From Neisseriales bacterium (GTDB taxonomy: Bacteria > Pseudomonadota > Gammaproteobacteria > Burkholderiales > UBA11063), in contig DPRZ01000178.1 in NCBI GenBank assembly GCA_003538525.1, positions 1 through 8,812 of the forward strand: a stretch of DNA of 8,812 nt, in the 5' to 3' direction. Below the pieces are notes generated by a model that searched no databases, was not told where the DNA came from, and was given only the letters and a program-made list of their open reading frames with translations. The translations under genes and the position numbers were made by a program. Position 1 is the first letter of the stretch. Each line of letters begins with the position of its first letter. Below are positions 1-8,295 of this stretch, one piece after another.

Positions 1-1409
1 TGATCATCCGCGTGTGCATCATGATGGTCACTATGCACTTCACGGAAACGTTCTTTACCATGGAAAGTCATAAACAATTGACGGAAGCTATAACACGCGG
101 TCACAATTACCGCACTATAGGCACAAAACACCACAAATGAACTACCAAATAAACCATGTTCGTGCGCATTACTTGCGGCTTCCAAAATCATATCTTTGGA
201 GAAGAAACCCGCAAATGGCGGAACTCCAGCCAAAGCTAAATTACCAATAATCGTAACCACATAGGTAATTGGCATATATTTCCACAAACCACCCATTTTA
301 CGCATATCTTGTTCGTGATGCATCGCTACAATCACCGAACCAGCCGCCAAGAATAGTAAGGCTTTAAAGAATGCATGCGTCATTAAATGAAATACACCCA
401 CTGAATATGCGCCACAGCCTAAAGCAATAAACATATATCCTAATTGGGATAAGGTTGAATATGCAACCACCCGTTTAATATCGGTTTGGATTAAGCCTAA
501 CAAACCTAGGAACAAGGCATTAATTGCACCAATAATTGCAATGAATGACAATGCCGTAATCGATAAATTATACATTGGTGATAGACGTGCGACCATAAAA
601 ATACCCGCAGTTACCATCGTTGCCGCATGAATCAAGGCTGAAATAGGTGTTGGACCTTCCATTGAGTCTGGCAGCCAAACATGCAATGGAAATTGCGCTG
701 ATTTACCCATCGCGCCCACAAAGAGCAATAGACAAATAACAGTAATCGCACTCCAACCAGTATTTAAAAAGGTTACACCGCTAATTTCATTTAATTTGGC
801 AAATACTTCGGCATAATTTAAAGTACCAAAATAAGCCAAGATTAAACCAATGCCAAGTAAAAAGCCTAAATCACCAATCCGATTAATTAAAAAAGCTTTT
901 AAATTAGCAAAAGTTGCTGATTCACGTTTGAAGTAGAAACCAATTAAGAGGTAAGAAACTAAACCAACACCCTCCCAACCAAAGAATAGTTGGATAAAGT
1001 TATTTGCCATTACCAGCATAATCATCATAAAAGTAAATAATGAAATGTAGCTAAAGAAGCGCGTATAGCCCTCTTCGTGTTCCATATAACCGATAGTATA
1101 AACATGCACCATCAATGAAACTGAGGTAACCACAGTTAACATAGTTGCAGTTAAGCTATCGACTAAAATCCCAACCGAATAAGATTGTTGACCAACGGTC
1201 AGCCACGTATATAATGCCCCATCATAATGTAAGCCATTATTTAGAACTTGAAACAATAGCACATATGAAGCTATCGTTGAGATTAAAACCCCCAAGATAG
1301 TTAGCGTATGGCTAATTTTTTTGCCAAGAGCAAAGCCAAATAAACCAACTATGGCTGATGCAATCAGCGGAGCTAAGATAATCGTTAAATATAAAGGTAT
1401 TCCTGCCAT
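1..1409 (-). CDS. nuoL: NADH-quinone oxidoreductase subunit L, N-terminal 469 codons (3' end outside window)
   Basis: This is the large antiporter-like membrane subunit at the far end of the complex I membrane arm, one of the proton-pumping channels. The frame is open from the ATG at 1407-1409 to the window edge, giving 469 residues of a family that is usually about 610-690 long, so the distal part, with the late helices and long lateral helix, is missing. Visible hallmarks are FFGWEGVGLVSYLLIGFY (about 142-159) with the channel glutamate E146, GKSAQFPLHVWLPDSMEGPT with lysine K236, HAATMVTAG with H261, FHLMTHAFFKALLF with H341, H345 and K349, and PPFAGFFSKDMI with K405. These match the conserved proton-path residues of NuoL. 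The last visible residues (about 450-469) are rich in histidine and acidic residues. The start lies 18 bp after the nuoK stop, behind a weak GGGA ribosome site. Identification is secure; truncation is due only to the window edge. Confidence 0.97.
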   Translation of the reverse strand, partial: MAGIPLYLTIILAPLIASAIVGLFGFALGKKISHTLTILGVLISTIASYVLLFQVLNNGLHYDGALYTWLTVGQQSYSVGILVDSLTATMLTVVTSVSLMVHVYTIGYMEHEEGYTRFFSYISLFTFMMIMLVMANNFIQLFFGWEGVGLVSYLLIGFYFKRESATFANLKAFLINRIGDLGFLLGIGLILAYFGTLNYAEVFAKLNEISGVTFLNTGWSAITVICLLLFVGAMGKSAQFPLHVWLPDSMEGPTPISALIHAATMVTAGIFMVARLSPMYNLSITALSFIAIIGAINALFLGLLGLIQTDIKRVVAYSTLSQLGYMFIALGCGAYSVGVFHLMTHAFFKALLFLAAGSVIVAMHHEQDMRKMGGLWKYMPITYVVTIIGNLALAGVPPFAGFFSKDMILEAASNAHEHGLFGSSFVVFCAYSAVIVTACYSFRQLFMTFHGKERFREVHSDHHDAHADD

Positions 1410-1427
1410 GTTACTAATCCCAAAAAA

Positions 1428-1733
1428 TTAACCCTTAAGTTGATCCATGTCTTGAACATTGATTGATTTTAAATTGCGGAACAAAATAATCAATATTGCT
1501 AAACCAATTGCAGCTTCCGCTGCGGCCACTGTCAATGTAAAAAAGACAAATATTTGCCCTGCCACATTATGAAGGAAAGTGGAGAACGTAATAAAGTTAA
1601 AATTAACGGCAAGTAACATTAGTTCGATTGACATCAATACAACAATAATATTTTTACGATTCAGGAAAATACCCATCACCGATAAAGCAAATAAAATTGC
1701 CGACAAAACTAAATAATGTGTCATTCCAATCAT
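1428..1733 (-). CDS. nuoK: NADH-quinone oxidoreductase subunit K
   Basis: NuoK is a small membrane subunit (bacterial form of ND4L) that links the quinone site to the antiporter-like pumps. At 101 residues it has the normal family length and three hydrophobic helices (about 4-22, 28-50, 60-86). The two intramembrane glutamates known to be needed for proton transfer are present: E37 in [12 protein letters not shown] and E73 in [13 protein letters not shown]. The ATG overlaps the nuoJ stop as ATGA (four bases shared), which suggests translational coupling. A second ATG lies at codon 4, but the strong AAGGAG at 1741-1746 sits seven bases from the first ATG, so the first is chosen. Function is a family inference backed by all key residues. 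Confidence 0.97.
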   Translation of the reverse strand: MIGMTHYLVLSAILFALSVMGIFLNRKNIIVVLMSIELMLLAVNFNFITFSTFLHNVAGQIFVFFTLTVAAAEAAIGLAILIILFRNLKSINVQDMDQLKG

Positions 1734-2347
1734 TGTTGCTCTCCTTTGGATTCAACTTCAGCATCCATTTTTACCATGGTAAAGCGGCTACGACTGTCAG
1801 TCGCAACTTGCTTCGCAATGTTTTGATATTTAGCAGCTTTCTCTGACTTACGCAAAGTTAAAGCTACCGCTACTACCAAGCCCAATAAAAGCAGCATTGA
1901 CGCTAACTCAACTGGATATGAATATTGCGTATATAACACCCAACCTAGTTTATTCGAATTACTAATTTTAGTAACTGGGTCGGCATTAGCAACTGCAGCA
2001 ACCATTGGATTTTTCAACACAACAATTAACATCTCTAACAGCACTACCACGCCAAGCACCAACGCTAATGGCAAATTTTTCCAAAAGCCTTTGCGTAATG
2101 CCTCTAAATCCACATCCAACATCATGACGACAAATAAGAATAAAACCATTACCGCGCCGACATAGACTAAGATTAAAGTTAGTGACAGGAACTCAGCCCC
2201 TAACATCATCCATAGACATGCTGCATTTACAAATGCCAACACTAAAAATAGTGCAGCATGCACTGGATTTTTAGCCGTAATTACGCGTAAGCCACTTAAT
2301 AATAAGATAGCCGAAAACACATAAAATAAAATACTCGTTACATCCAT
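1730..2347 (-). CDS. nuoJ: NADH-quinone oxidoreductase subunit J
   Basis: NuoJ is the bacterial ND6, a five-helix membrane subunit next to NuoH and NuoK, whose third helix changes shape during turnover. The protein has 205 residues, in the usual range. Hydrophobic segments lie near 5-22, 29-48, 54-77, 91-111 and 143-164. The most conserved piece, [19 protein letters not shown] (about 50-68), is present with the conserved tyrosine Y62, where the helix bulge is found in known structures. The C-terminal 40 residues are charged and are probably cytoplasmic. The ATG is preceded by AAGAGGTG (2353-2360) with a five-base spacer, starting right after the nuoI stop; the intergenic gap is 14 bp. The 3' end overlaps nuoK by four bases. 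Confidence 0.96.
   Translation of the reverse strand: MDVTSILFYVFSAILLLSGLRVITAKNPVHAALFLVLAFVNAACLWMMLGAEFLSLTLILVYVGAVMVLFLFVVMMLDVDLEALRKGFWKNLPLALVLGVVVLLEMLIVVLKNPMVAAVANADPVTKISNSNKLGWVLYTQYSYPVELASMLLLLGLVVAVALTLRKSEKAAKYQNIAKQVATDSRSRFTMVKMDAEVESKGEQQ
1741..1746 (-). promoter_or_regulatory. Shine-Dalgarno site of nuoK inside the nuoJ 3' end
   Basis: The minus-strand AAGGAG lies within the last codons of nuoJ, seven bases before the first nuoK ATG. It settles the choice between two nearby ATG codons (codons 1 and 4) and supports coupled translation across the ATGA overlap. Confidence 0.7.
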
Positions 2348-2361
2348 TATGACACCTCTTC

Positions 2362-2841
2362 CTAGCGATACTTGTGATCTGCTTCTTTCGACCCAGCAAT
2401 AATACTTTCGTATTTATCACCTATCGCAAGAAGCATTTCTTTGGTATAAAATAAATCACCACGCTTTTCACCGTGATATTCGTGAATTGGAGTTTCGACA
2501 ATTGCATCAACTGGACAAGCTTCTTCACAAAAGCCACAAAAAATACATTTTGTCAAATCAATATCATAACGTGTCGTGCGCCGTGTGCCATCATCACGCT
2601 CATGAATGTCAATTGTAATCGCTAAAGCAGGACAAACCGCTTCACATAACTTACAACCAATACAGCGTTCTTCACCATTTGGATAACGACGTAAGGCATG
2701 CAAAGCACGAAAACGTGGCGACAATGGAGTCTTTTCTTCAGGATAAAAAATAGTTGGCTTTGGACGCAACATTACACGCCAAGTTAATGCCATACCTTTT
2801 AATAATTCAGTTAAAAAAAACGTCTTTATAAATTTTTTCAT
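2362..2841 (-). CDS. nuoI: NADH-quinone oxidoreductase subunit I (2x[4Fe-4S] ferredoxin-like)
   Basis: NuoI carries clusters N6a and N6b, which pass electrons from the NuoG chain to N2 near the quinone site. Two ferredoxin motifs are complete: C60-I-G-C63-K-L-C66...C70-P and C99-I-F-C102-G-F-C105...C109-P. The N-terminus is an amphipathic or hydrophobic stretch ([19 protein letters not shown]) that lies on the membrane arm in known structures. The start used here gives 159 residues, the common length in betaproteobacteria. A longer version from the ATG at 2860-2862 would give 166 residues and overlap nuoH by 10 bases, but no ribosome site precedes that ATG. The ATG at 2839-2841 has AAGGGT seven bases upstream, overlapping the nuoH stop. 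Function is certain; the start is likely but not proven. Confidence 0.95.
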   Translation of the reverse strand: MKKFIKTFFLTELLKGMALTWRVMLRPKPTIFYPEEKTPLSPRFRALHALRRYPNGEERCIGCKLCEAVCPALAITIDIHERDDGTRRTTRYDIDLTKCIFCGFCEEACPVDAIVETPIHEYHGEKRGDLFYTKEMLLAIGDKYESIIAGSKEADHKYR

Positions 2842-2848
2842 AGTGCTT

Positions 2849-2854
2849 ACCCTT
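2849..2854 (-). promoter_or_regulatory. Shine-Dalgarno site deciding the nuoI start
   Basis: The minus-strand AAGGGT overlaps the nuoH stop codon (2853-2855) and lies seven bases before the ATG at 2839-2841. No comparable purine-rich site precedes the alternative ATG at 2860-2862, whose upstream sequence is pyrimidine-rich nuoH coding DNA. Confidence 0.55.
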
Positions 2855-3902
2855 ATTGCCAAATGCTAAGCGGAGAAACCATCCACGCCCCAAGCACAAA
2901 AATCCAGACTAAAGTAATCGGTAAGAATACTTTCCAACCTAAACGCATAATTTGATCATAACGATAACGTGGGAATGTCGCACGATACCAGATAAAACCA
3001 AATAGTAAAATTAAGACTTTAATCACCAGCCACGCCATCGATTCATGTCCAAGAATACCCCAACTATGCGGGAATGGTGATAACCAACCGCCCAAAAACA
3101 TAATTGTGGTCAAGGCTGAAACCAAAATCATACTTGCGTATTCTGCCAACATAAATAAAGCAAACGGTGTTCCAGAATATTCAACATGGAATCCAGCGAC
3201 AATTTCAGATTCCCCCTCGCAAACGTCAAATGGTGCGCGATTAGTCTCGGCAACACCTGAAATCAGGTAAACTAAAAACATTGGAAACAATGGAATCCAA
3301 TTCCAAGATAATGCCGATCCAGCCAAGCGACCACTCGCTTGCGAATTTACGATATCAATAAAGTTTAAACTACCACTTACCATAATCACGCCGAGTAAAG
3401 CAAATCCCATAGCTAATTCATACGAAATCATTTGTGCCGTTGCGCGAATTCCACCCAAAAAAGAATATTTTGAATTTCCAGCCCAACCAGCCAAGATAAT
3501 CCCATAAACCCCGAGGGAACCAATGGCTGTAACATACAACACACCAGCATTTACATCGGTAAAATACCAATCAGGATTAAATGGAACGACCGCCCAAGTT
3601 GCCAATGCACAAATTAAAATCACCGCAGGAGCTAAGAAAAACACTGCTTTAGAAGCTTTAGCTGGAATAATAATTTCTTTAAAGACAAACTTTAATAAAT
3701 CTGCAAAGGGTTGAAATAAACCTTTTGGACCAACCCGATTCGCACCAATCCGCGCATGCATAAAGCCCAGAATACGGCGTTCGGCTAAAGTTACATAGGC
3801 CACTAATAATGTTAATGGCACAATTACAATCACCGCTTTAATTAAGTACCAGACGGCATAACCCAAGTCATGGCCTAAATAATGCTGTAATAAATCTATC
3901 AT
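2853..3902 (-). CDS. nuoH: NADH-quinone oxidoreductase subunit H
   Basis: NuoH (bacterial ND1) is the membrane subunit that joins the peripheral arm to the membrane arm and forms much of the quinone-binding cavity. It has 349 residues and about eight to nine hydrophobic helices, the normal size. Both family signatures are clear: [20 protein letters not shown] (about 49-68) and AETNRAPFD...[16 protein letters not shown] (about 218-244). The second is the acidic quinone-site loop, with E219, E229 and E231. Residue 228 is cysteine, where relatives known to me usually have another small residue; the change is probably neutral. The ATG is 16 bp after the nuoG stop and has AGAAGGT (3910-3916) at a seven-base spacer. 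The gene is intact and ends 11 bp before the preferred nuoI start. Confidence 0.97.
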   Translation of the reverse strand: MIDLLQHYLGHDLGYAVWYLIKAVIVIVPLTLLVAYVTLAERRILGFMHARIGANRVGPKGLFQPFADLLKFVFKEIIIPAKASKAVFFLAPAVILICALATWAVVPFNPDWYFTDVNAGVLYVTAIGSLGVYGIILAGWAGNSKYSFLGGIRATAQMISYELAMGFALLGVIMVSGSLNFIDIVNSQASGRLAGSALSWNWIPLFPMFLVYLISGVAETNRAPFDVCEGESEIVAGFHVEYSGTPFALFMLAEYASMILVSALTTIMFLGGWLSPFPHSWGILGHESMAWLVIKVLILLFGFIWYRATFPRYRYDQIMRLGWKVFLPITLVWIFVLGAWMVSPLSIWQ

Positions 3903-3918
3903 CTTGACTACCTTCTAT

Positions 3919-6270
3919 TTAAGCGTTAACTTCAATAGCATCAAAGCTACCAGCAAAACTCAATGTTGTCGAATTTTTGGCTAATAACACTACACTATCT
4001 GCCAAATCATCACAAACACTTACAGTAAATTTGCGTTGTGCATGAGCTTGCTTGACTTGTACTTCACTGCTATCTACCACGCCCAAAATTTTAGCGAGCT
4101 TGGCATTTAACGCCAAAGTTGGTAATTTAGCCCATGGCGTTTGTTGCAATGAATGACTACGGCGAATAATACTGTCTGAATTATAAATACCTGTAATTCC
4201 AAAACGAATTAAACCATTTAATTGAGCTGGAACTATTTTCAAACCATCAATATTTGCCTGATTATTCAAATAACTGCTAGTATCTGCAAGATTACTCAAT
4301 TCAGCACGCACATCTTCAATACTCGTGTATTCAAAACCATCTAAGCCCAATTTATTTGCAATTACGCGAAGAATTTTCCACGCTGGTTTGGCTTCACCCA
4401 ATGGACGAGTTACCCCATTAAATTTTTGCCAAGTTCCCTCAAGGTTCACGTAAGAACCAGCCGTTTCACTGAATGGTGTAATTGGTAAAATAACATCCGC
4501 GTATTCCAACATATCATCATTAGTATATGCCGACATCACCACTACGGTTTCAGCTTTATTTAAGGCAGCTAAGGCTAGTTGTGAACTATAGCCATCTTGT
4601 TCTAATTCAGTATTAAGCAGCACATAAGCTTTACGTTGATTTTCCAGCATTTGCCGCGCATTTAAGCCTTTAGTAAAGTAACCATTAAAGGCTGCACGAT
4701 AAGGTGTAAATCCAACTAATTGTGCACCAACTTCATTGGCTAAACTCGGTAAAGTACCAATTTTACCATCACAAACACGTGCAATTTCATTAGCTAAAAG
4801 CACTAGCTCAGAATAATTAGCTAAACCACGTGCCACGCGACCCAATAAAACATGCCCTTGATTTTTTACCAAACTAGCCGCAATGGCTTGGGTTTTGGCA
4901 TTAGGAATAACTTGGCTTAAGTCAACATTGCTTGATTTATTCGTAATTTCCAAGGTAGCTTGTAGAACCTGCGCTAGAGCATACACCAGTTCACGCGGAT
5001 CTAGAGTAATTTCAGTTGCCACAGGAGCTAACAAATCTTGTGCCATAACATTAATTGAGTGTAATTCCATTCCGCGTTTACTTGCCTGACGTAAGCGCTG
5101 CGTCAACAATGGATGCTCTTCACGCAAAACACTGCCAACCACTAAAACCGCTTTATTTGCAATTAAATCCAGCACGGAGCTACCTAAATAACTAACGCCT
5201 TCTGTTTTGCCATCTAAACTAAAATCTTGTTGTTCTAAGCGATAATCCAAATTATTAACACCAAAAGCGCGCATCATTTTTTGTAATAAATGTAATTCTT
5301 CACTAGTAGAAATTGCAGAAGCTAACACCCCAATTGCATCGGCACCGTGATCAATTTTCACGCCATTAATACTTTTTGCCGCATAAGTTAGCGCAGTTTC
5401 CCAATCTACTTTATGCCATTTGCCATCCTGTTTAATCATTGGTTCAGTTGCGCGCTCCGCATGATAGAGACCTTCGTAGCTAAAACGGTCACGATCGGAT
5501 AACCAACACTCATTCAGCGCTTCATTTTCAAGCGGTAACACTCTGACCACTTTATGATATTTATCAATATGCACTTGTATATTGCTGCCTAATGCATCAT
5601 GTGGCGCAATGGATTTACGCCGCGATAATTCCCATGAACGAGCAACATCGCGGAATGGTTTCGAGGTTAGTGCACCAACTGGACAAACATCAATAATATT
5701 CCCCGATAACTCACTATCAACGGTTTTACCAATAAATGGCATAACTTCAACGTGATTATTGCGATAACTCATCCCTAATTCTTGATAACCTGCAATTTCA
5801 TCACTAAAACGCACACAGCGTGAGCAATGAATACACCGCGTCATGGTAGTTTTAACTAATGGGCCGAGGTCTTTATCAACCACTGCGCGCTTCGCTTCTT
5901 CAAAGCGGCTTGCGCCACGCCCATAACCAACAGCTAAATCTTGTAACTGACATTCGCCACCTTGATCACAAATTGGACAATCTAACGGATGGTTAATTAA
6001 TAAAAATTCCATCACACCTTTTTGCGCCTCAACCGCTAATTTTGAGCAAGTATGCACTTTCATGCCTTCGGTAACTGGAGTTGCACAGGCTGGCGCTGGT
6101 GCGCGAGCTTTTTCGACTTCAACTAAACACATCCGACAATTTGCCGCAATCGATAATTTCTTATGATAACAAAAATGCGGGATATATTTCCCCTCACTTA
6201 ATGCAACTTCAAGTATCGTTGAACCAGGTTTTGCTTGGACGGTTTTACCATCTAATTCAAATTCAATCAT
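3919..6270 (-). CDS. nuoG: NADH-quinone oxidoreductase subunit G (iron-sulfur, mitochondrial-type cluster set)
   Basis: NuoG is the largest peripheral subunit and carries the electron wire from NuoF toward NuoI. The N-terminal 2Fe-2S ferredoxin domain has C34, C45, C48 and C62 (N1b). The next motif, H94-x3-C98-x2-C101-x5-C107, binds N5. RCIHCSRCVRF and DVCPVGAL give C146, C149, C152 and C196 for N4. From about residue 220 the protein is a degenerate molybdopterin-oxidoreductase fold that has lost its metal cofactor in all known complex I. Where E. coli NuoG has four N7 cysteines, this protein reads SIAPHDALGSNIQV, with none, as in mitochondria and betaproteobacteria. Length is 783 residues, typical. 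The ATG follows nuoF by 21 bp, with CAGGAA (6277-6282) six bases upstream. No frameshift is seen. Confidence 0.97.
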   Translation of the reverse strand: MIEFELDGKTVQAKPGSTILEVALSEGKYIPHFCYHKKLSIAANCRMCLVEVEKARAPAPACATPVTEGMKVHTCSKLAVEAQKGVMEFLLINHPLDCPICDQGGECQLQDLAVGYGRGASRFEEAKRAVVDKDLGPLVKTTMTRCIHCSRCVRFSDEIAGYQELGMSYRNNHVEVMPFIGKTVDSELSGNIIDVCPVGALTSKPFRDVARSWELSRRKSIAPHDALGSNIQVHIDKYHKVVRVLPLENEALNECWLSDRDRFSYEGLYHAERATEPMIKQDGKWHKVDWETALTYAAKSINGVKIDHGADAIGVLASAISTSEELHLLQKMMRAFGVNNLDYRLEQQDFSLDGKTEGVSYLGSSVLDLIANKAVLVVGSVLREEHPLLTQRLRQASKRGMELHSINVMAQDLLAPVATEITLDPRELVYALAQVLQATLEITNKSSNVDLSQVIPNAKTQAIAASLVKNQGHVLLGRVARGLANYSELVLLANEIARVCDGKIGTLPSLANEVGAQLVGFTPYRAAFNGYFTKGLNARQMLENQRKAYVLLNTELEQDGYSSQLALAALNKAETVVVMSAYTNDDMLEYADVILPITPFSETAGSYVNLEGTWQKFNGVTRPLGEAKPAWKILRVIANKLGLDGFEYTSIEDVRAELSNLADTSSYLNNQANIDGLKIVPAQLNGLIRFGITGIYNSDSIIRRSHSLQQTPWAKLPTLALNAKLAKILGVVDSSEVQVKQAHAQRKFTVSVCDDLADSVVLLAKNSTTLSFAGSFDAIEVNA

Positions 6271-6291
6271 TATTTATTCCTGTTAAGATAA

Positions 6292-7587
6292 TTAGTACCA
6301 GCGGTGGTCAACTAAACATTTTTTATGCTCAATATGATATTCAAATTCAGCTCTAAAATGCTTGGTAAAACTACGCACAGGAAATACAGCGGCTTCAGCC
6401 AATGCACAAATTGTGCGCCCAGTCATCTGATTACCAATACTATCGAGTAACTCTAAGTCATCAGGACGACCTAAGCCATTTTCAATACGGTGAATAATTT
6501 GATACAACCAACCAGTACCCTCACGGCATGGTGTACATTGACCGCAGCTCTCTTCATGGTAAAAATAAGCCAAGCGTTCGAGCGCTTTGACCATACAAAC
6601 ATCTTCATCCATGACAATTACCGCACCCGAACCCAGCATTGAGCCAGCTTTAGCAATTGAATCATAATCCATATTGCATTGCATCATTATTTCCGCAGGT
6701 AAAACTGGAGCAGATGAACCACCAGGGATAACCGCCTTCATTTTTTTACCACCACGCATACCACCAGCCATTTCAAGCAATTTGCTAAATGGCGTACCCA
6801 ATGGAATTTCATAATTACCAGGGCGTTCTACGTGGCCAGAAATAGAGAATAATTTAGTACCACCATTATTTGGAATACCTTTATCCATAAATTCTTGTCC
6901 ACCATCACGAAGAATATATGGTACTGAAGCTAAAGACTCTGTATTGTTAATTGTCGTAGGTTTGCCGTATAAACCATGTCCTGCAGGAAATGGTGGTTTA
7001 AAACGAGGTTGACCTTTACGACCTTCAATTGAATTTAATAATGCAGTTTCATCACCGCAAATATATGCACCATAACCATGATGAGCATGTAATTCAAAAT
7101 CAAAACCACTACCAACAATATTTGTACCTAATAAATTTGCAGCTCTAGCCTCAGCTAATGCAGCTTCAAATCGTTGATATAACTCAAAAATCTCACCATG
7201 AATATAGTTATAACCAGCAGATGCACCAATTGAATAACCTGCAATAATCATACCTTCAATAACTGCATGTGGATTAAAACGAATAATATCACGGTCTTTA
7301 AATGTACCAGGTTCACCTTCATCAGTATTACACACTATATACTTTTGTCCTGGCATCGTGCGTGGCATAAAGCTCCACTTTAAACCAGTTGGAAATCCTG
7401 CACCACCACGTCCACGTAATCCAGAAGTTTTCATCTCTGCAATAACATTTTCAGGAGTGATTTTCTCATTTAAAATACGTTTTAACGCCTGATAACCACC
7501 ACGTTTAAGGTACTCATCTAAGCGCCAACAATCAGGATTGTTGGTGTCAATACCGGCGAAAATAACGCCTTTTTCAAAAATTGCCAT
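6292..7587 (-). CDS. nuoF: NADH-quinone oxidoreductase subunit F (NADH/FMN-binding)
   Basis: NuoF is the electron entry point. It binds NADH and FMN at the tip of the peripheral arm and holds the 4Fe-4S cluster N3. Visible motifs are the glycine-rich [16 protein letters not shown] (56-71), [14 protein letters not shown] (87-100), [18 protein letters not shown] (169-186), and [15 protein letters not shown] with C348, C351 and C354, followed by C394 in RTICALAEA, which together ligate N3. Length is 431 residues, normal. One detail stands out: position 179 is aspartate in GDET, where relatives usually have GEET. The ATG has GGAG (7593-7596) five bases upstream. The gene follows the inserted beta-barrel gene by 40 bp. 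Hand counts put its 5' half near 34-37% GC, a little below nuoE and nuoG. Confidence 0.97.
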   Translation of the reverse strand: MAIFEKGVIFAGIDTNNPDCWRLDEYLKRGGYQALKRILNEKITPENVIAEMKTSGLRGRGGAGFPTGLKWSFMPRTMPGQKYIVCNTDEGEPGTFKDRDIIRFNPHAVIEGMIIAGYSIGASAGYNYIHGEIFELYQRFEAALAEARAANLLGTNIVGSGFDFELHAHHGYGAYICGDETALLNSIEGRKGQPRFKPPFPAGHGLYGKPTTINNTESLASVPYILRDGGQEFMDKGIPNNGGTKLFSISGHVERPGNYEIPLGTPFSKLLEMAGGMRGGKKMKAVIPGGSSAPVLPAEIMMQCNMDYDSIAKAGSMLGSGAVIVMDEDVCMVKALERLAYFYHEESCGQCTPCREGTGWLYQIIHRIENGLGRPDDLELLDSIGNQMTGRTICALAEAAVFPVRSFTKHFRAEFEYHIEHKKCLVDHRWY

Positions 7588-7627
7588 AAATACTCCAAAA
7601 TTCTAACACGCTTGCAACAAATTTCAA

Positions 7628-8287
7628 CTAAAAATGATAATTTACACCCAATATTAAATCATTATTGGTCACTGTTGCAGCATTTGCAGGTGGATTACCA
7701 TTGATAACGCTGTTATTATTTGCATTATAATGCAAATTCAAAGGTAACAAGAGACCATAATTAATATAATCTAAATCTAAAGAAATATGCTTAAAAATAT
7801 AAAAAGAAGTACCAATCCCTAAAACAGAGGTAAATCCATCTGTCATTGGACTTCCAGCATAATCAGTCATAGTTGCGCGCTCCCAAGCTATTCCACCACG
7901 CACCTTTAAATTAAACCAATCAGTAAAAGGATACAAAAAAATTACATTAGCCGCAACTAGGTTTTGAGATCCTAAAAAAGTTTTATTTCCACCATCCTGG
8001 GCCGATGGCTGATATACTTGGTTATTTGACCATAAATAACTAGCTTCGGTAGCAAAATAATCATTAAATTGATACCCACCATTAAAATAAGTCCCAACCG
8101 AGTTTTTAGTTTGATTTCCTAAATACGACCCCATTGCTTTATCAGCACCTGCTACTGAATACGTTTTATAAATATTTTCCGCGGAAGTTTGGTTTAGCGC
8201 CATTCCACCGCCTAAATAAAAACCGTCTATCCCAAAACTTAGCCAACTGATTAAACATAAAATCAAACCAATAGCAAATCTAAACAC
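7628..8287 (-). CDS. Predicted outer-membrane beta-barrel protein inserted in the nuo operon
   Basis: The gene is not recognised as a named family and is not a complex I subunit. The 219-residue product starts with a hydrophobic export signal (about 1-19, one arginine at position 3, possible cleavage after SFG). It then shows alternating aromatic and hydrophobic strands typical of a small 8-stranded barrel: near 21-29, 64-74, 77-88, 109-119, 125-136, 153-163, 167-177 and 209-219. It ends in YHF; a terminal phenylalanine is the usual recognition signal for outer-membrane barrel assembly. It resembles the broad OmpA/opacity-like barrel superfamily by fold pattern only; the ligand or role is unknown. 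The start is GTG (8285-8287), one base after the nuoE stop. An in-frame TAA three codons upstream (8294-8296) leaves GTG as the only credible start that keeps the signal peptide. No strong ribosome site precedes it, suggesting coupling to nuoE. GC is about 34% by hand count. Confidence 0.85.
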   Translation of the reverse strand: MFRFAIGLILCLISWLSFGIDGFYLGGGMALNQTSAENIYKTYSVAGADKAMGSYLGNQTKNSVGTYFNGGYQFNDYFATEASYLWSNNQVYQPSAQDGGNKTFLGSQNLVAANVIFLYPFTDWFNLKVRGGIAWERATMTDYAGSPMTDGFTSVLGIGTSFYIFKHISLDLDYINYGLLLPLNLHYNANNNSVINGNPPANAATVTNNDLILGVNYHF

Positions 8288-8295
8288 CTTAGATT
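8277..8295 (-). promoter_or_regulatory. Small inverted repeat spanning the nuoE stop and barrel-gene start
   Basis: On the coding strand AATCTAA and TTAGATT form a perfect 7-base stem around the 5-base loop GGTGT. The nuoE stop TAA is the last part of the left arm and the GTG start of the beta-barrel gene lies in the loop. The stem has only one G-C pair, so it is weak, and there is no T-run, so it is not a terminator. It could mildly affect reinitiation, or be a chance palindrome in AT-rich DNA. Confidence 0.35.

Noticed and set aside
3523..3714. Plus-strand open frame of 63 codons inside nuoH
   Set aside because: It is antisense to a conserved gene, has no ribosome site or recognisable protein features, and its composition is explained by the nuoH codons.
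4883..5089. Plus-strand open frame of 68 codons inside nuoG
   Set aside because: Antisense to nuoG, no domain or plausible start context; a chance open frame.
6081..6356. Plus-strand open frame of 91 codons across the nuoG-nuoF junction
   Set aside because: It covers the ends of two conserved minus-strand genes and has no ribosome site or protein signature.
7628..8287. Barrel gene as a lipoprotein
   Set aside because: A cysteine is present in the signal region (position 11) but it lies in the middle of the hydrophobic core without a lipobox, so signal peptidase I processing is more likely.
8277..8295. Rho-independent terminator after nuoE
   Set aside because: The inverted repeat has a weak AT stem and no T-tract, and downstream genes of the same complex need to be transcribed, so a terminator is unlikely.
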